A DNA stretch of 64,000 nt from Morganella morganii (GTDB taxonomy: Bacteria; Pseudomonadota; Gammaproteobacteria; Enterobacterales; Enterobacteriaceae). Shown here in pieces: positions 17,219-25,893 of the stretch. The first letter of the stretch is position 1; the number at the start of each line of letters is the position of its first letter. Position numbers and translations under genes: made by a program. The stretch covers positions 495,450 to 559,449 of the forward strand of contig NZ_VKKS01000001.1 of the NCBI RefSeq assembly GCF_019402645.1. The letters are read 5' to 3'. The notes beneath the pieces were generated by a model that did no database searches, was not told the origin of the DNA, and worked only from the letters and a program-made list of their open reading frames with translations.

Positions 17219-17281
17219 TTTACGCCTCACCGGAAAGAATATAAGATGCATTTTAAATACATCTTTAAGGTGAGGCGTAAA
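17219..17281. repeat. Outer 13-base inverted repeat framing the tehB promoter and ribosome site
   Basis: TTTACGCCTCACC (17219-17231) is matched exactly by GGTGAGGCGTAAA (17269-17281), which ends one base before the tehB ATG. The right arm contains the tehB ribosome binding site GGTGAGG. Read-through RNA from the acylase gene would pair both arms and hide that site, whereas RNA starting inside the repeat would not. Confidence 0.75.
17243..17265 (+). promoter_or_regulatory. NsrR box at the tehB promoter
   Basis: Two 11-base half sites around one central base, AAGATGCATTT and AAATACATCTT, fit the NsrR 11-1-11 consensus almost perfectly, with a single arm mismatch. NsrR is a nitric-oxide-sensing Fe-S repressor. 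The site lies 17 bases upstream of the tehB start codon, so it would block the promoter or the early transcript. Confidence 0.8.
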
Positions 17282-18145
17282 ATGGAAAACTTAGTCTGCT
17301 ATAAAACCCTGCCGGTCTGGCAAAAAACCACTATCCCGATGGCCTTTATGGATCGCCATAATTCGGCAGAAGGCACATGGGCACAGCTGACGGTACTGGC
17401 GGGTGAGATGGATTTTGTCGTTTTCGGTGAAAACGGTGAAGAGACCCGCTATCACTTTGATACCGCACATCAGCCGCCGCGTCTTGACCCGCAGGTGTGG
17501 CATAAAATTGATTCTGTCAGTGATGACATTTCCTGTCAGCTCGCTTTCTGGTGCCAACCCGAAGATGAATTCTGTAAAATCCACGGACTGACCCGTCCGC
17601 ACTCTGAAGTTCGTGAGCTGGTGACGATGACCAGACCGGGTAAAATACTCGATTTAGGCTCCGGACGCGGGCGCAACAGTTTTTTTCTGGCTCAGCTCGG
17701 TTATGATGTCACCGCTGCGGATATTAATCCGCAGCATATTCAGGCTATTGAGGATGTGAAAGCCGTTGCGGGGATCAGCAATATCCGTACTCAGTTGTAT
17801 GACATCAATCAGCATGCTTTGCAGGATGATTACGACATTATTATCTCCACCGTGGTGCTGATGTTCCTGAAAAGAGAAAATATTGCCGCGATCATCACCG
17901 ATATGCAGGCACATACACGCCCGGACGGGTATAACCTGATTGTCTGCCCGGTGGAGACAGAGAATATGCCGTATGATGAACTGCCGTTTGACTGCTTCCT
18001 GAAACCGGGGGAGCTATCCGGTTATTATGCGGACTGGGACATCCTGAAATACAACGAAAACCCGGGGCATCTGCACCGCACTGATGCGGCAGGCAACCGG
18101 ATCCGGCTGAATTTCGCCACCCTGATTGCCCGCAAAAAAGTCTGA
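17282..18145 (+). CDS. tehB: Tellurite resistance methyltransferase TehB, long form
   Basis: The 287-residue SAM-dependent methyltransferase starts at ATG 17282 with GGTGAGG upstream. The first 90 residues are a cupin-like DUF1971 domain (VCYKTLPVWQKTTIP, RYHFDTAHQPPRLDPQVWH). The rest is TehB with the SAM motif ILDLGSGRGRNSFFLA near 128 and VLMFL further on. The two-domain form is the one known from Haemophilus. tehA is absent here. NsrR control fits reports that tehB belongs to nitrosative-stress regulons. Confidence 0.93.
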   Translation: MENLVCYKTLPVWQKTTIPMAFMDRHNSAEGTWAQLTVLAGEMDFVVFGENGEETRYHFDTAHQPPRLDPQVWHKIDSVSDDISCQLAFWCQPEDEFCKIHGLTRPHSEVRELVTMTRPGKILDLGSGRGRNSFFLAQLGYDVTAADINPQHIQAIEDVKAVAGISNIRTQLYDINQHALQDDYDIIISTVVLMFLKRENIAAIITDMQAHTRPDGYNLIVCPVETENMPYDELPFDCFLKPGELSGYYADWDILKYNENPGHLHRTDAAGNRIRLNFATLIARKKV

Positions 18146-18151
18146 TTATTG

Positions 18152-19342
18152 TTACCCGCGCGGCGCGTCACCGGTTTTTTCCGGCAGCGCGCCATTCTGC
18201 ATCAGGATCAACTGATAGTTATCTGTCATCTCCAGTACCAGTACAATGCCTGTCAGTGGTGCACGGACGGTGGCGGCAAAGAGAGCCCCATTCCTGCAAT
18301 GGCGAAGATTGCCGGTATCAATCTGATACTGCGGAAACAGCAGCATGGCGGCATAACCGGAGAAACTGCCGAACAGTGTGCCGGGCGCGGGTGTCGGTGC
18401 GAAGATCCCGCCGGGAGCACCGGAACTGAAGCAGATAACCGTGGTGAGCACTCGGAACAGAAAGATCATCAGAATACCGGTCAGGGAATAATGCAGCGCG
18501 GTAACATCCGGAATAACCGCGAATCCGCCGCCGGTCACTTGTGGCCGGTACAGTCCGGCAATGCCGCATAACCCGCCAGTCTGCCAGCCGGTGGCAACAA
18601 AACGGAGTGTTTTATTCTGATAAAAACGGCGGAATTGTGTCTGCATTGTGAGCAGGAAATGGTTAAATATCACACCAAAAACCATCCCGGGTATCAGATA
18701 GAGCCAGAGCGTATTCAGCGGGGCGGCATGGTATTTGCCTGTATCCAGATCGGTGCACCGCTGTTAACGGTCTGAAAAACAATGCCCGACATGATCACGC
18801 CGATAAAGACGGCGGTCAGACCGGCAGCGGCACCGGTGGCCAGCAATGTGTGGCGGGATTCTTTATTTTTCACCCAGGTCAGAGCACTGACCAGTCCGCT
18901 GACATTCGCCCCTGACTGTACAGCAGGGCCTTCACGCCCCGGCACCATACCGGAGCCGGGAGTATCCAGCCCGCCGATAAACTTCACCGGCACATCCGCC
19001 ACCAGCGCTCCGGGAGGTCATCCTGTAATGCGCCTTCAATTTCGGGATCCCCGACCCGCCGGATTCCGGTGAAAAACGCCGTACCAGCCAGTAGCCTGAC
19101 ATGGCCGGCAGAGCAGAGACAATAAACATCAGCGGGATCAGAATTTCTTTATTTTCTGTCAGGGAGGACAGAGAGCTGACCCGGTATTTACTAACCCGAT
19201 TGACCCCGCGTTCAGACAGCACACCGGTAAAACCGGTGAGTGCACCGGCGGCCGCTGCCAGCAGCAGGACAGTGACAGGAACGAGATTGCGCTCTTTAAG
19301 ACGTTTGAGCGTGGCTGTCGTATGCGGTAAAGCATCTGACAT
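18152..19342 (-). pseudogene. clcA: Decayed H+/Cl- exchange transporter ClcA
   Basis: Reading from 19342 downward, ClcA homology passes through three frames. The N-terminus runs to the selectivity motif GGSGIPKL (about 19050), a second frame holds the gating motif GREGP and [14 protein letters not shown]-like sequence (about 18990-18840), and a third holds SSGAPGGIFAP and RAPLTGIVLVLEMTDNYQLI. At least two frameshifts are visible. An internal deletion removes roughly 40 residues after the GAAAGL helix, and the C-terminal end is lost. The protein cannot be functional as a transporter. Confidence 0.9.
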
Positions 19343-19556
19343 GGTTGAACATTTTCCATTACAAATAAAAATTAATCACTACTTTAATTCAATTTGTGAC
19401 AAGTGACACCCTTCACAGATCCAAAAATCCAACGCAAATCCGGACGTTTTTTGTTCGCATTCCCGGCGTTTTTCCGCTTTATTAATAAATGATAAATAAA
19501 TGTTATTTATATGTGGCATTTAAAATAAAAAAGTCAGGGCCGGTCAGGAGGCGTGA

Positions 19557-20936
19557 ATGGAGTTGATAACAGAGTGGCTGAGCGCGCTGAACGGCGTGGT
19601 ATGGGGGGTGCCGATGCTGGTGGGAATACTGGGCGTCGGGTTATATATGCAGATTCGGCTGGGTTTTTTGCCGATCCGTAAACTGGGAACCGGGTTTAAA
19701 TTATTATTTCAGCGCAATGAGTCCCGCGGGGAAGGACAAATCTCCCCGTTTAACGCTCTGATGACGGCACTGTCCGCCACAATCGGCACCGGGAATATCG
19801 CCGGTGTGGCAACGGCGGTGGTGATGGGCGGGCCGGGGGCGCTGTTCTGGATGTGGATGACAGCGCTGGTCGGTATGGCGACAAAATATTCCGAGGCCGT
19901 GCTGGCAGTACGCTATCGCGAAGTAGATAAATACGGGCAGTATGTCGGCGGCCCGATGTATTACATCAAAAACGGTCTTGGTCCGAAGTGGGTCTGGCTG
20001 GGAACACTGTTTGCTGTGTTCGGCGCCTGTGCCGGGTTCGGTATCGGGAACACCGTTCAGGCCAACTCAGTGGCGGATGTGCTGGAGAGTAACTTCGGCG
20101 TCAATAAATGGGTGACCAGCGTGGCACTGGTGCTGCTGGTCGGTGCGGTACTGATTGGCGGGATCCGCCGTATCTCTGATGTAGCCGGTAAACTGGTGCC
20201 GTTTATGACGGTTGGCTACTTTGGTGCCGGTATTCTGGTACTGGCGCTGAATATCAGTGAAATTCCGGCGGCGTTTTCACTGATTATCACCTCTGCCTTT
20301 ACACCGGTAGCGGCACAGGGCGGGTTTGCAGGGGCGACGGTCTGGGCAGCAATCCGTTTCGGGGTGGCGCGCGGCGTTTTCTCCAACGAAGCAGGGCTGG
20401 GCAGTGCGCCGATAGCGCATGCCGCCGCGAAAACCCAGAATCCGATCCGTCAGGGCCTTATCGCCATGCTCGGTACCTTTATTGACACCATTATTGTCTG
20501 TTCTGTGACCGGGCTGACCATTGTCATTATGGGCGGCTGGCTGACAGCGGAAACAGGCGCCACATTAACGGCTTCCTCTTTCAAAGCCGCGATTCCGGGC
20601 GGAAACTATATTGTGGCGGTTGCACTGACGATTTTTGCCTTCACCACGATCCTCGGTTGGAGTTTCTACGGTGAGAAGTGTGTTCAGTATCTGTTTGGCG
20701 TGAAGGCAATTAAGATTTTCCGTGTGCTGTGGTTGATTGCATTACCGGTTGGTGCCACGCAGTCGCTGGAGTTTGTCTGGTTGCTGGCAGATACCCTGAA
20801 TGCCATGATGGCCATTCCGAACCTGATCGCACTGATCTTATTAAGCCCGGTAGTGTACCGTCTGACACGTGACAACATCCGGGATGTTAATGCGGATAGT
20901 ATTGATATGGCAAATGAGTTGTATCAGAAGAAATAG
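19557..20936 (+). CDS. Sodium:alanine symporter of the AGCS family (AlsT/DagA type)
   Basis: An inner-membrane amino acid symporter of 459 residues that starts at ATG with CAGGAGG upstream. Family motifs are SALSATIGTGNIAGVATAV-like sequence near residue 75, GGPGALFWMW, and GVARGVFSNEAGLGSAP at about 275. About eleven hydrophobic helices are present. It takes up alanine or glycine with sodium. It is a single-gene unit; the divergent neighbour is the clcA remnant. Confidence 0.92.
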   Translation: MELITEWLSALNGVVWGVPMLVGILGVGLYMQIRLGFLPIRKLGTGFKLLFQRNESRGEGQISPFNALMTALSATIGTGNIAGVATAVVMGGPGALFWMWMTALVGMATKYSEAVLAVRYREVDKYGQYVGGPMYYIKNGLGPKWVWLGTLFAVFGACAGFGIGNTVQANSVADVLESNFGVNKWVTSVALVLLVGAVLIGGIRRISDVAGKLVPFMTVGYFGAGILVLALNISEIPAAFSLIITSAFTPVAAQGGFAGATVWAAIRFGVARGVFSNEAGLGSAPIAHAAAKTQNPIRQGLIAMLGTFIDTIIVCSVTGLTIVIMGGWLTAETGATLTASSFKAAIPGGNYIVAVALTIFAFTTILGWSFYGEKCVQYLFGVKAIKIFRVLWLIALPVGATQSLEFVWLLADTLNAMMAIPNLIALILLSPVVYRLTRDNIRDVNADSIDMANELYQKK

Positions 20937-20962
20937 CGGCAGAAATTGTAAAAATAAACCCG

Positions 20963-20984
20963 GAAAATCAACTTGTTGATTTTC
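20963..20984. repeat. Short hairpin after the AGCS symporter
   Basis: GAAAATCAAC and GTTGATTTTC form a 10-base stem with a two-base loop. The tail is GGCTGACAAAAAAAG, so as a plus-strand terminator it lacks a T-run. It could roadblock or protect the transcript end. Confidence 0.5.
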
Positions 20985-21029
20985 GGCTGACAAAAAAAGC
21001 AGGAAAAACCATATTGTATTCTGCTTTGT

Positions 21030-21069
21030 CTGAAAGTTAACGGGCAGTTTTCTGCCCGTTAACTTTCAG
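21030..21069. terminator. 18-base perfect inverted repeat between convergent genes
   Basis: CTGAAAGTTAACGGGCAG (21030-21047) pairs exactly with its complement at 21052-21069 around TTTT. It lies between the symporter and the convergent binding-protein gene that stops at 21079. There is no T-run on either strand, so it may act as a transcript-end stabiliser rather than a classic terminator. Confidence 0.6.
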
Positions 21070-21078
21070 ACGTTGTGA

Positions 21079-22239
21079 TCAGGGTTGCAGCCAGAACAGG
21101 CCGCTGCCGTCCAGTGCGGTAAAGGTTTTATGCAGCATCAGGCTGTCTGCCTGCGGATCGATCTCAGGAAACAGATCCGGATGCAGCATTTTGGCGATAA
21201 CTTCCACGGCAATAATATTGAATGGTGTGTCATAGTATTGCTGATACAGCGCCAGCACCTGCTTTTGCTGATAAGCGGTGAGATATTGCAGTTTCGACCG
21301 TGACATCAGTTTTTCCAGCGCCGGTACTGCCCGTTCCGCAGAGCCGGTATAACCGAGCGGAACTGAGACACTGCCTTTGCGGGTACTTTCCCAGTCGGCA
21401 ACGGTCATCAGATAAAACTGCGGATCAGCCGCAATAATCTGTTCTTCATTCACTTCACCGCCCATACCATTTTTAAACCAGTCAGTACCGAGGTTATGTC
21501 CCCCGCCTGCGGCGACAAACTCCCCGAAATTACCGTTACCAAAGGTTTTGCAGCAGCTGTTTTCCCCGGCAAGACCTGCTGCCCGCTCGATAAAGACTGT
21601 CGGCTTTTTGTCTTCCGGGATGTTTGCAACACGGGAGCGGATCAGATCCAGCCGCTGACGGTAAAAATCATTAAACGCCTCAGCCTGTTTTTCCTGCCCG
21701 AATACCTGACCCAGCAGTGCCATACTTGGCATGGCGTTTTTCAGCGGATACTGGCGGAAATCGATAAAAATAACCGGAATACCGCTTTTTTCCAGCAAAT
21801 CCAGCGTGCCGCTTTCTGTCAGCTTGCTTTGCAGTCCGGTATCGAAAATCACCAGGTCTGGCTGATACGTCAGCGCTTTTTCAACACTGAAATCCGATGT
21901 GTACGGGTTCGGAAATACCGGGATATCTTTCAGTTGCGGAAACTGCTTTTCATAAGCGATGCGCAGATCTGGCGCTTTTTTGCTCAGTGCATCATCCCAT
22001 GCGGCGATGCCTTTCAGCGGCTCAGACGGATGCAGGATATTCAGGGCGACCAGCACCCGGCTGTCTGCCAGCATAATCCGGGATACCGGCGCATTGACGG
22101 TGACTGTCCGCCCGGCGATATCCGTCACAGTAACCGGTGCAGCTGCGGCACTGAACGGCACCAGTGCCGCGAGTGCGGCACAGACGGTGAGGATAAGTGC
22201 CGGAAGACGTCCGGCGGCGTGGAACATGTGTTTTATCAT
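21079..22239 (-). CDS. Iron-siderophore-type ABC transporter substrate-binding protein
   Basis: The 386-residue protein has a signal peptide ending in SAAAA and then VTVTDIAGRTVTV, the opening of FecB/BtuF-type periplasmic binding proteins (PF01497). YQPDLVIFDTGL and the two-lobed layout with a long linker helix fit class III binding proteins. It begins 12 bases after the TonB-dependent receptor gene, so the two form an operon. No permease or ATPase gene follows, so those parts must be encoded elsewhere. The ligand cannot be read from sequence. Confidence 0.88.
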   Translation of the reverse strand: MIKHMFHAAGRLPALILTVCAALAALVPFSAAAAPVTVTDIAGRTVTVNAPVSRIMLADSRVLVALNILHPSEPLKGIAAWDDALSKKAPDLRIAYEKQFPQLKDIPVFPNPYTSDFSVEKALTYQPDLVIFDTGLQSKLTESGTLDLLEKSGIPVIFIDFRQYPLKNAMPSMALLGQVFGQEKQAEAFNDFYRQRLDLIRSRVANIPEDKKPTVFIERAAGLAGENSCCKTFGNGNFGEFVAAGGGHNLGTDWFKNGMGGEVNEEQIIAADPQFYLMTVADWESTRKGSVSVPLGYTGSAERAVPALEKLMSRSKLQYLTAYQQKQVLALYQQYYDTPFNIIAVEVIAKMLHPDLFPEIDPQADSLMLHKTFTALDGSGLFWLQP

Positions 22240-22251
22240 AGAATATTACCT

Positions 22252-24396
22252 TTAAAACTTCACGGAAGCCTGGGCGAAGAAGGTACGCGGCTGTCCGGCA
22301 TAAATGCCGTAGTTATTATCTGTCGAACGGGTGAAGCTGGCCTGATCGAACAGATTTTTCACCCCGGCAGACAGTGTCAGATCTGACCATTGCGGGCCGA
22401 AATGATACTCCGCACGGGCATCCCACATCATATAGCCCGGAATGATGCCGTAACGGCCGTCAGCACTGCCTTCGGTAATGTAATTTTCCCCGGTTCCCGG
22501 TGACTGCTGTTTTGACTGTGCATAAGTGCTGAGATTCCACACCCAGTTTCCGGTTTCATAACGGGCACCGGCAGTAAAGACCTGGCGGGAGTAGAACGGA
22601 AGATCTTTATCCGCAAAATTACCGCGTTTGCTGACTGCTTTCGTGTAGGTATAGGTGCTGTAGATACTGGTACCGTCGAGCAGCGGTGTAACCTCACTCA
22701 GATCATAATTCAGTGCCAGTTCCACCCCCTGATGGGTGGTCGCGCCGAGGTTGGTCCAGCCTGTTGAATTTTCAATGTATTGCAGCTGATCATTGAAATC
22801 GATATAGAACAGGGTCATTTCCGCAGAAAACAGCCCGTCATCAAACCGTGTACCGGCTTCATAGTTATGGGCTTTTTCCGCACTCAGACCGTTTGCCGGG
22901 TCATTGCCCGCGCCGCCGGTGTTGAGCTGGAAATATTGCAGGCTGCCGAACGAGCTGCCGGCATTGGCAAACAGCTTCCACTGATCATCAATATGATAAA
23001 TCACCGACAGCGCCGGTAGCGGTTCGCTGTAGCTCTTACTGCGGAACTGATTACGGAAACCGTCATCCAGATGAATTTTTATATTTTCATAACGCAGGCC
23101 GGGAATTACCGTCCAGTTACCGAAATTAATGGTGTCATCAATATAGACCGCATGGGCTTCAGTCCCGCCGGAGGTGTGCTGATAGTAGCCGTCTGTCTGC
23201 GGGCGTGAGCCTTGTGAGCCGGTCGGGTACCAGCCGGAACGGTAGGCTTTTTCATCTGCTGTTTCATTCAGATAACGGTAACCAAAGGTAATTTCATGGG
23301 ACTGGTTATCAAAACGGAACAGCTGCGAATAGCTTGGCTCAATAGCGTAAGCGGTGTAGTGACGCGGATAGGAAATAAGACGACTCTTACCGGCATTATC
23401 TTTTGTTCCTTCACTTTCAATATAGCTGCCCCGGTAACTTTTGCTGAACCAGGTCAGTAACTCAAACTGTTTATCATCTTCCTGATGGCGGTATTTAAAG
23501 GACATATCCTGACGGTTGCCTTCAAAACGGTCAAACGGACGGACTGACTGGTAAGGATCTGCTTTGTACTGCGCTTCCGACAGGCCGCCCGGCATCCCGG
23601 ATTGCGCATGATAATAGTGGAAGTTTGCCAGTAGTTCATCGGTATCACTGAATGCGTAACGGGTTTTCAGGATAATGTCATCGATATCGGTATTGTCGTT
23701 ATTTTTGCGGTAACCCTGACCGTGCAGGCCGGAGTAAAGCAGCATCGCGCCCGCAGAGCCATCTGCGGATGAACCGCCGACAGAAGCATCGGTCAGGGTT
23801 TTCAGACCGCCGGTTCGTGCGCCCTGTGTTTTGACAGAGGCTGAACCGCCGAACGTTTCCGGAATCGGTTTGGTGACAAAGTTAATAACGCCGCCGACGT
23901 TTTGCGGCCCGTAGCGGACGGAGGTGGCACCGCGCATCACATCAATGCTGCTGATTGAACCTAATGAGAGCGGCGACATAGATAACTGTGGTTGTCCGTA
24001 AGGCGCTGCGGCCAGCGGAATACCATCGAGCAGAATAGTGGAGCGCGGAGAAAGTCGTGCCGGAAGCCCGCGAATACCAACATTGAGAGAGACATCACTG
24101 CCGCCGGTACCGTTACTGTCCCGTACCTGAACGCCGGGGATACCGCGCAGGGCATCCGCAATGGTTTCCGCCCCTGACTCATCAATTTGTTTTTTGGTTT
24201 TGATGGTCCGCGCGCCGCCGTGGTTCAGCAGAATATCACTGTTGTCAGTGTTATCCAGCCAGTTACCGACAACCACAACCGGGTCTTCAGTATCACGGGT
24301 GGCAGCGATACTGCCGCAGCTGATAAAAGCGAGTGCCAGCACCAGCGGAGTGAGGCGGACAGGGCGGTAGTGTGCGTTACAGGAATCAGTCATCAC
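22252..24396 (-). CDS. TonB-dependent outer-membrane receptor, FecA-like
   Basis: A 714-residue receptor with a signal peptide. A TonB-box-like DPVVVVG is followed by the plug domain (TIADALRGIPGVQVRD, IRGLPARLSPRSTILLDGIPL, RYGPQNVGGVINFVTK) and a 22-strand barrel ending in aromatic FAQASVKF. The plug sequence is closest to FecA-type receptors as I recall them, but no FecA signalling extension is evident. A Fur-like site lies upstream, and a periplasmic binding protein gene follows. It probably imports a ferric chelate. Confidence 0.93.
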   Translation of the reverse strand: MMTDSCNAHYRPVRLTPLVLALAFISCGSIAATRDTEDPVVVVGNWLDNTDNSDILLNHGGARTIKTKKQIDESGAETIADALRGIPGVQVRDSNGTGGSDVSLNVGIRGLPARLSPRSTILLDGIPLAAAPYGQPQLSMSPLSLGSISSIDVMRGATSVRYGPQNVGGVINFVTKPIPETFGGSASVKTQGARTGGLKTLTDASVGGSSADGSAGAMLLYSGLHGQGYRKNNDNTDIDDIILKTRYAFSDTDELLANFHYYHAQSGMPGGLSEAQYKADPYQSVRPFDRFEGNRQDMSFKYRHQEDDKQFELLTWFSKSYRGSYIESEGTKDNAGKSRLISYPRHYTAYAIEPSYSQLFRFDNQSHEITFGYRYLNETADEKAYRSGWYPTGSQGSRPQTDGYYQHTSGGTEAHAVYIDDTINFGNWTVIPGLRYENIKIHLDDGFRNQFRSKSYSEPLPALSVIYHIDDQWKLFANAGSSFGSLQYFQLNTGGAGNDPANGLSAEKAHNYEAGTRFDDGLFSAEMTLFYIDFNDQLQYIENSTGWTNLGATTHQGVELALNYDLSEVTPLLDGTSIYSTYTYTKAVSKRGNFADKDLPFYSRQVFTAGARYETGNWVWNLSTYAQSKQQSPGTGENYITEGSADGRYGIIPGYMMWDARAEYHFGPQWSDLTLSAGVKNLFDQASFTRSTDNNYGIYAGQPRTFFAQASVKF

Positions 24397-24422
24397 TCAA
24401 TTTTCCGTGAGAATTTAAGAAA

Positions 24423-24441
24423 GCAAATGATAATAATAACT
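24423..24441 (-). promoter_or_regulatory. Fur-like box upstream of the TonB receptor
   Basis: GCAAATGATAATAATAACT matches the Fur consensus at about 13 of 19 positions. It lies 27-45 bases upstream of the receptor start. Weaker than the box at 5444. Confidence 0.5.
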
Positions 24442-24626
24442 ATTACCTGTGTGCAATAATTTTTTAACGGAAAGTTACTAAAATGCTGATTTTGTGGTTC
24501 GGAATTTTGGGGTTAAATGATAGTCGCGAAAACCATTTTTGGTGTGAATGTGATCTTGTTGTTTTAGCGGGGAACGGGCGGTTTTATGGATTAGTCCGCC
24601 CGTTATCCCGGGAGAGGGCAGATATG

Positions 24627-24966
24627 TCAGCAATCGGGTTCATCACCGCATAAATAAGAATCAACCCATTCATTTTTTTCGCGGAACAGGTAGATATATT
24701 TACCATCAGGAAAGCGGATATCTCCGGCACCGCTTGATGATATTCGCCATTTACCTGTCTGACGATGTTTCTGCTGACCGGAAGTAATTGATCAGTTGTT
24801 CTTTATTTGGTGTGAATTTTTTACAGGCATTAACTTCGCCCGCAGGGGGATTTTTTGTGACGGCGATCCCTGAATTTTCTATTTCTATATTTTTTACAGA
24901 CATAGCATTCATAATAGCCGGCACAAAAAACAGGACAAATAACAGGATATCTTTTTTCTTTACCAT
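24627..24966 (-). pseudogene. Broken third copy of the secreted immunity-like protein
   Basis: The first 71 codons match the two intact paralogues downstream in the cluster, from the signal peptide through NACKKFTPNKEQL. The frame then shifts at about 24765. The other frame continues with GKWRISSSGAG and ends NEWVDSYLCGDEPDC with a stop at 24627-24629. About 25 residues corresponding to the middle Cys segment are deleted at the junction. It is therefore a dead copy, the most distal from the amidase. Confidence 0.8.
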
Positions 24967-24995
24967 TGTGCTGTATCCGCTTTAGTTTACCGCTA

Positions 24996-25430
24996 TTAAC
25001 ACCCGGGATCAGGATTTGGCTCATCACCTAAACCATAAGTGCAGGCATTCGGGTCTTTCCATGCGTTATCTTTATAGAAAAAATAAACGGAACTGCCGTC
25101 ATTCAGAATAACGGATGCAAGGCCACTTGACTGAAGTGTCCATTTACCGGATTGTCCATCCTTAAACTGAACGTTTCCGTATGAAATGCAGGCAGAATAA
25201 TAATCATGCAACCATCTGTTTTTTTTAGATTCTTCAGCGAATTTAAAGAATTTTATGAGCTGTTTTTTCTCCGGAATAAAACTTTTGCATGCTTCTTTTT
25301 TATATATATTATCTTCTCCGTTATAAATAGCACCGGATTCAATTATTTCAATATCGTTTACAGACCTGGCCTGAGTCATTACAGGTAATGCAAAAAACAT
25401 AACGGTGATAATCACTATTTTTTTTACCAT
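24996..25430 (-). CDS. Secreted immunity-like protein, paralogue 2
   Basis: The 144-residue protein has a cleavable signal peptide (MVKKIVIITVMFFALPVMTQA). It contains KACKSFIPEKKQL and KNRWLHDYYSACISYGNVQF, then SSGLASVILNDGSSVYFFYK and ends CTYGLGDEPNPDPGC. Four conserved cysteines suggest disulfides in the periplasm. It is a close paralogue of the next gene upstream, separated by 28 bases, and follows a broken amidase gene. Duplicated periplasmic small proteins behind a wall-cutting enzyme fit T6SS immunity proteins; no domain name is known to me. Confidence 0.7.
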   Translation of the reverse strand: MVKKIVIITVMFFALPVMTQARSVNDIEIIESGAIYNGEDNIYKKEACKSFIPEKKQLIKFFKFAEESKKNRWLHDYYSACISYGNVQFKDGQSGKWTLQSSGLASVILNDGSSVYFFYKDNAWKDPNACTYGLGDEPNPDPGC

Positions 25431-25458
25431 GATGCTGTATCCACTTTAGTTTTCGCTA

Positions 25459-25893
25459 TTAACACCCCGGATCAGGATTTGGTTCATCACCTAAACCATA
25501 AGTACAGGCATTAGGATCATCCCATTCGTTATTTTTATAGAAAAAATAAACGGAGCTGCCATCATTCATAATGACGGATGCAATACCACTTGACTGGATA
25601 ACCCAATCACCCGATGTACCATTCTCAAATTCAACACTTCCGGTTGATATACAAGACGAATAGTATTCATGCAGCCATTTATCATATTCTGCCTTTTCAG
25701 CCGATTTAAAAAAGTTCAGAAGCTGATTTTTGTTTGGCACAAACCGTTTGCAGGCATTTACTTCCCCTTCGCTTGGTTTCTCTGTGACCGTAACACCGGT
25801 ATCTCTTATTTCTATATTTTTTATAGCTATAGCATTCATTATGTTAGGAATGAACGCTATTATAAATAACAGAAAATATCTTTTTTTTACCAT
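25459..25893 (-). CDS. Secreted immunity-like protein, paralogue 1
   Basis: This 144-residue paralogue has the signal peptide MVKKRYFLLFIIAFIPNIMNA and the same core as its neighbour: NACKRFVPNKNQLLNFFKSAE, WLHEYYSSCIS, GIASVIMNDGSSVYFFYK, and the identical tail GLGDEPNPDPGC. Its ATG overlaps the end of the amidase frame (ATGGTAA), giving translational coupling. That coupling, a periplasmic location and repeated duplication suggest an immunity protein for the amidase. Confidence 0.72.
   Translation of the reverse strand: MVKKRYFLLFIIAFIPNIMNAIAIKNIEIRDTGVTVTEKPSEGEVNACKRFVPNKNQLLNFFKSAEKAEYDKWLHEYYSSCISTGSVEFENGTSGDWVIQSSGIASVIMNDGSSVYFFYKNNEWDDPNACTYGLGDEPNPDPGC

Noticed and set aside
24573-24604. 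AACGGGCGG/CCGCCCGTT hairpin as terminator of the immunity-like cluster
   Set aside because: The stem is clear but no T-run follows on the minus strand, so I did not list it as a terminator.
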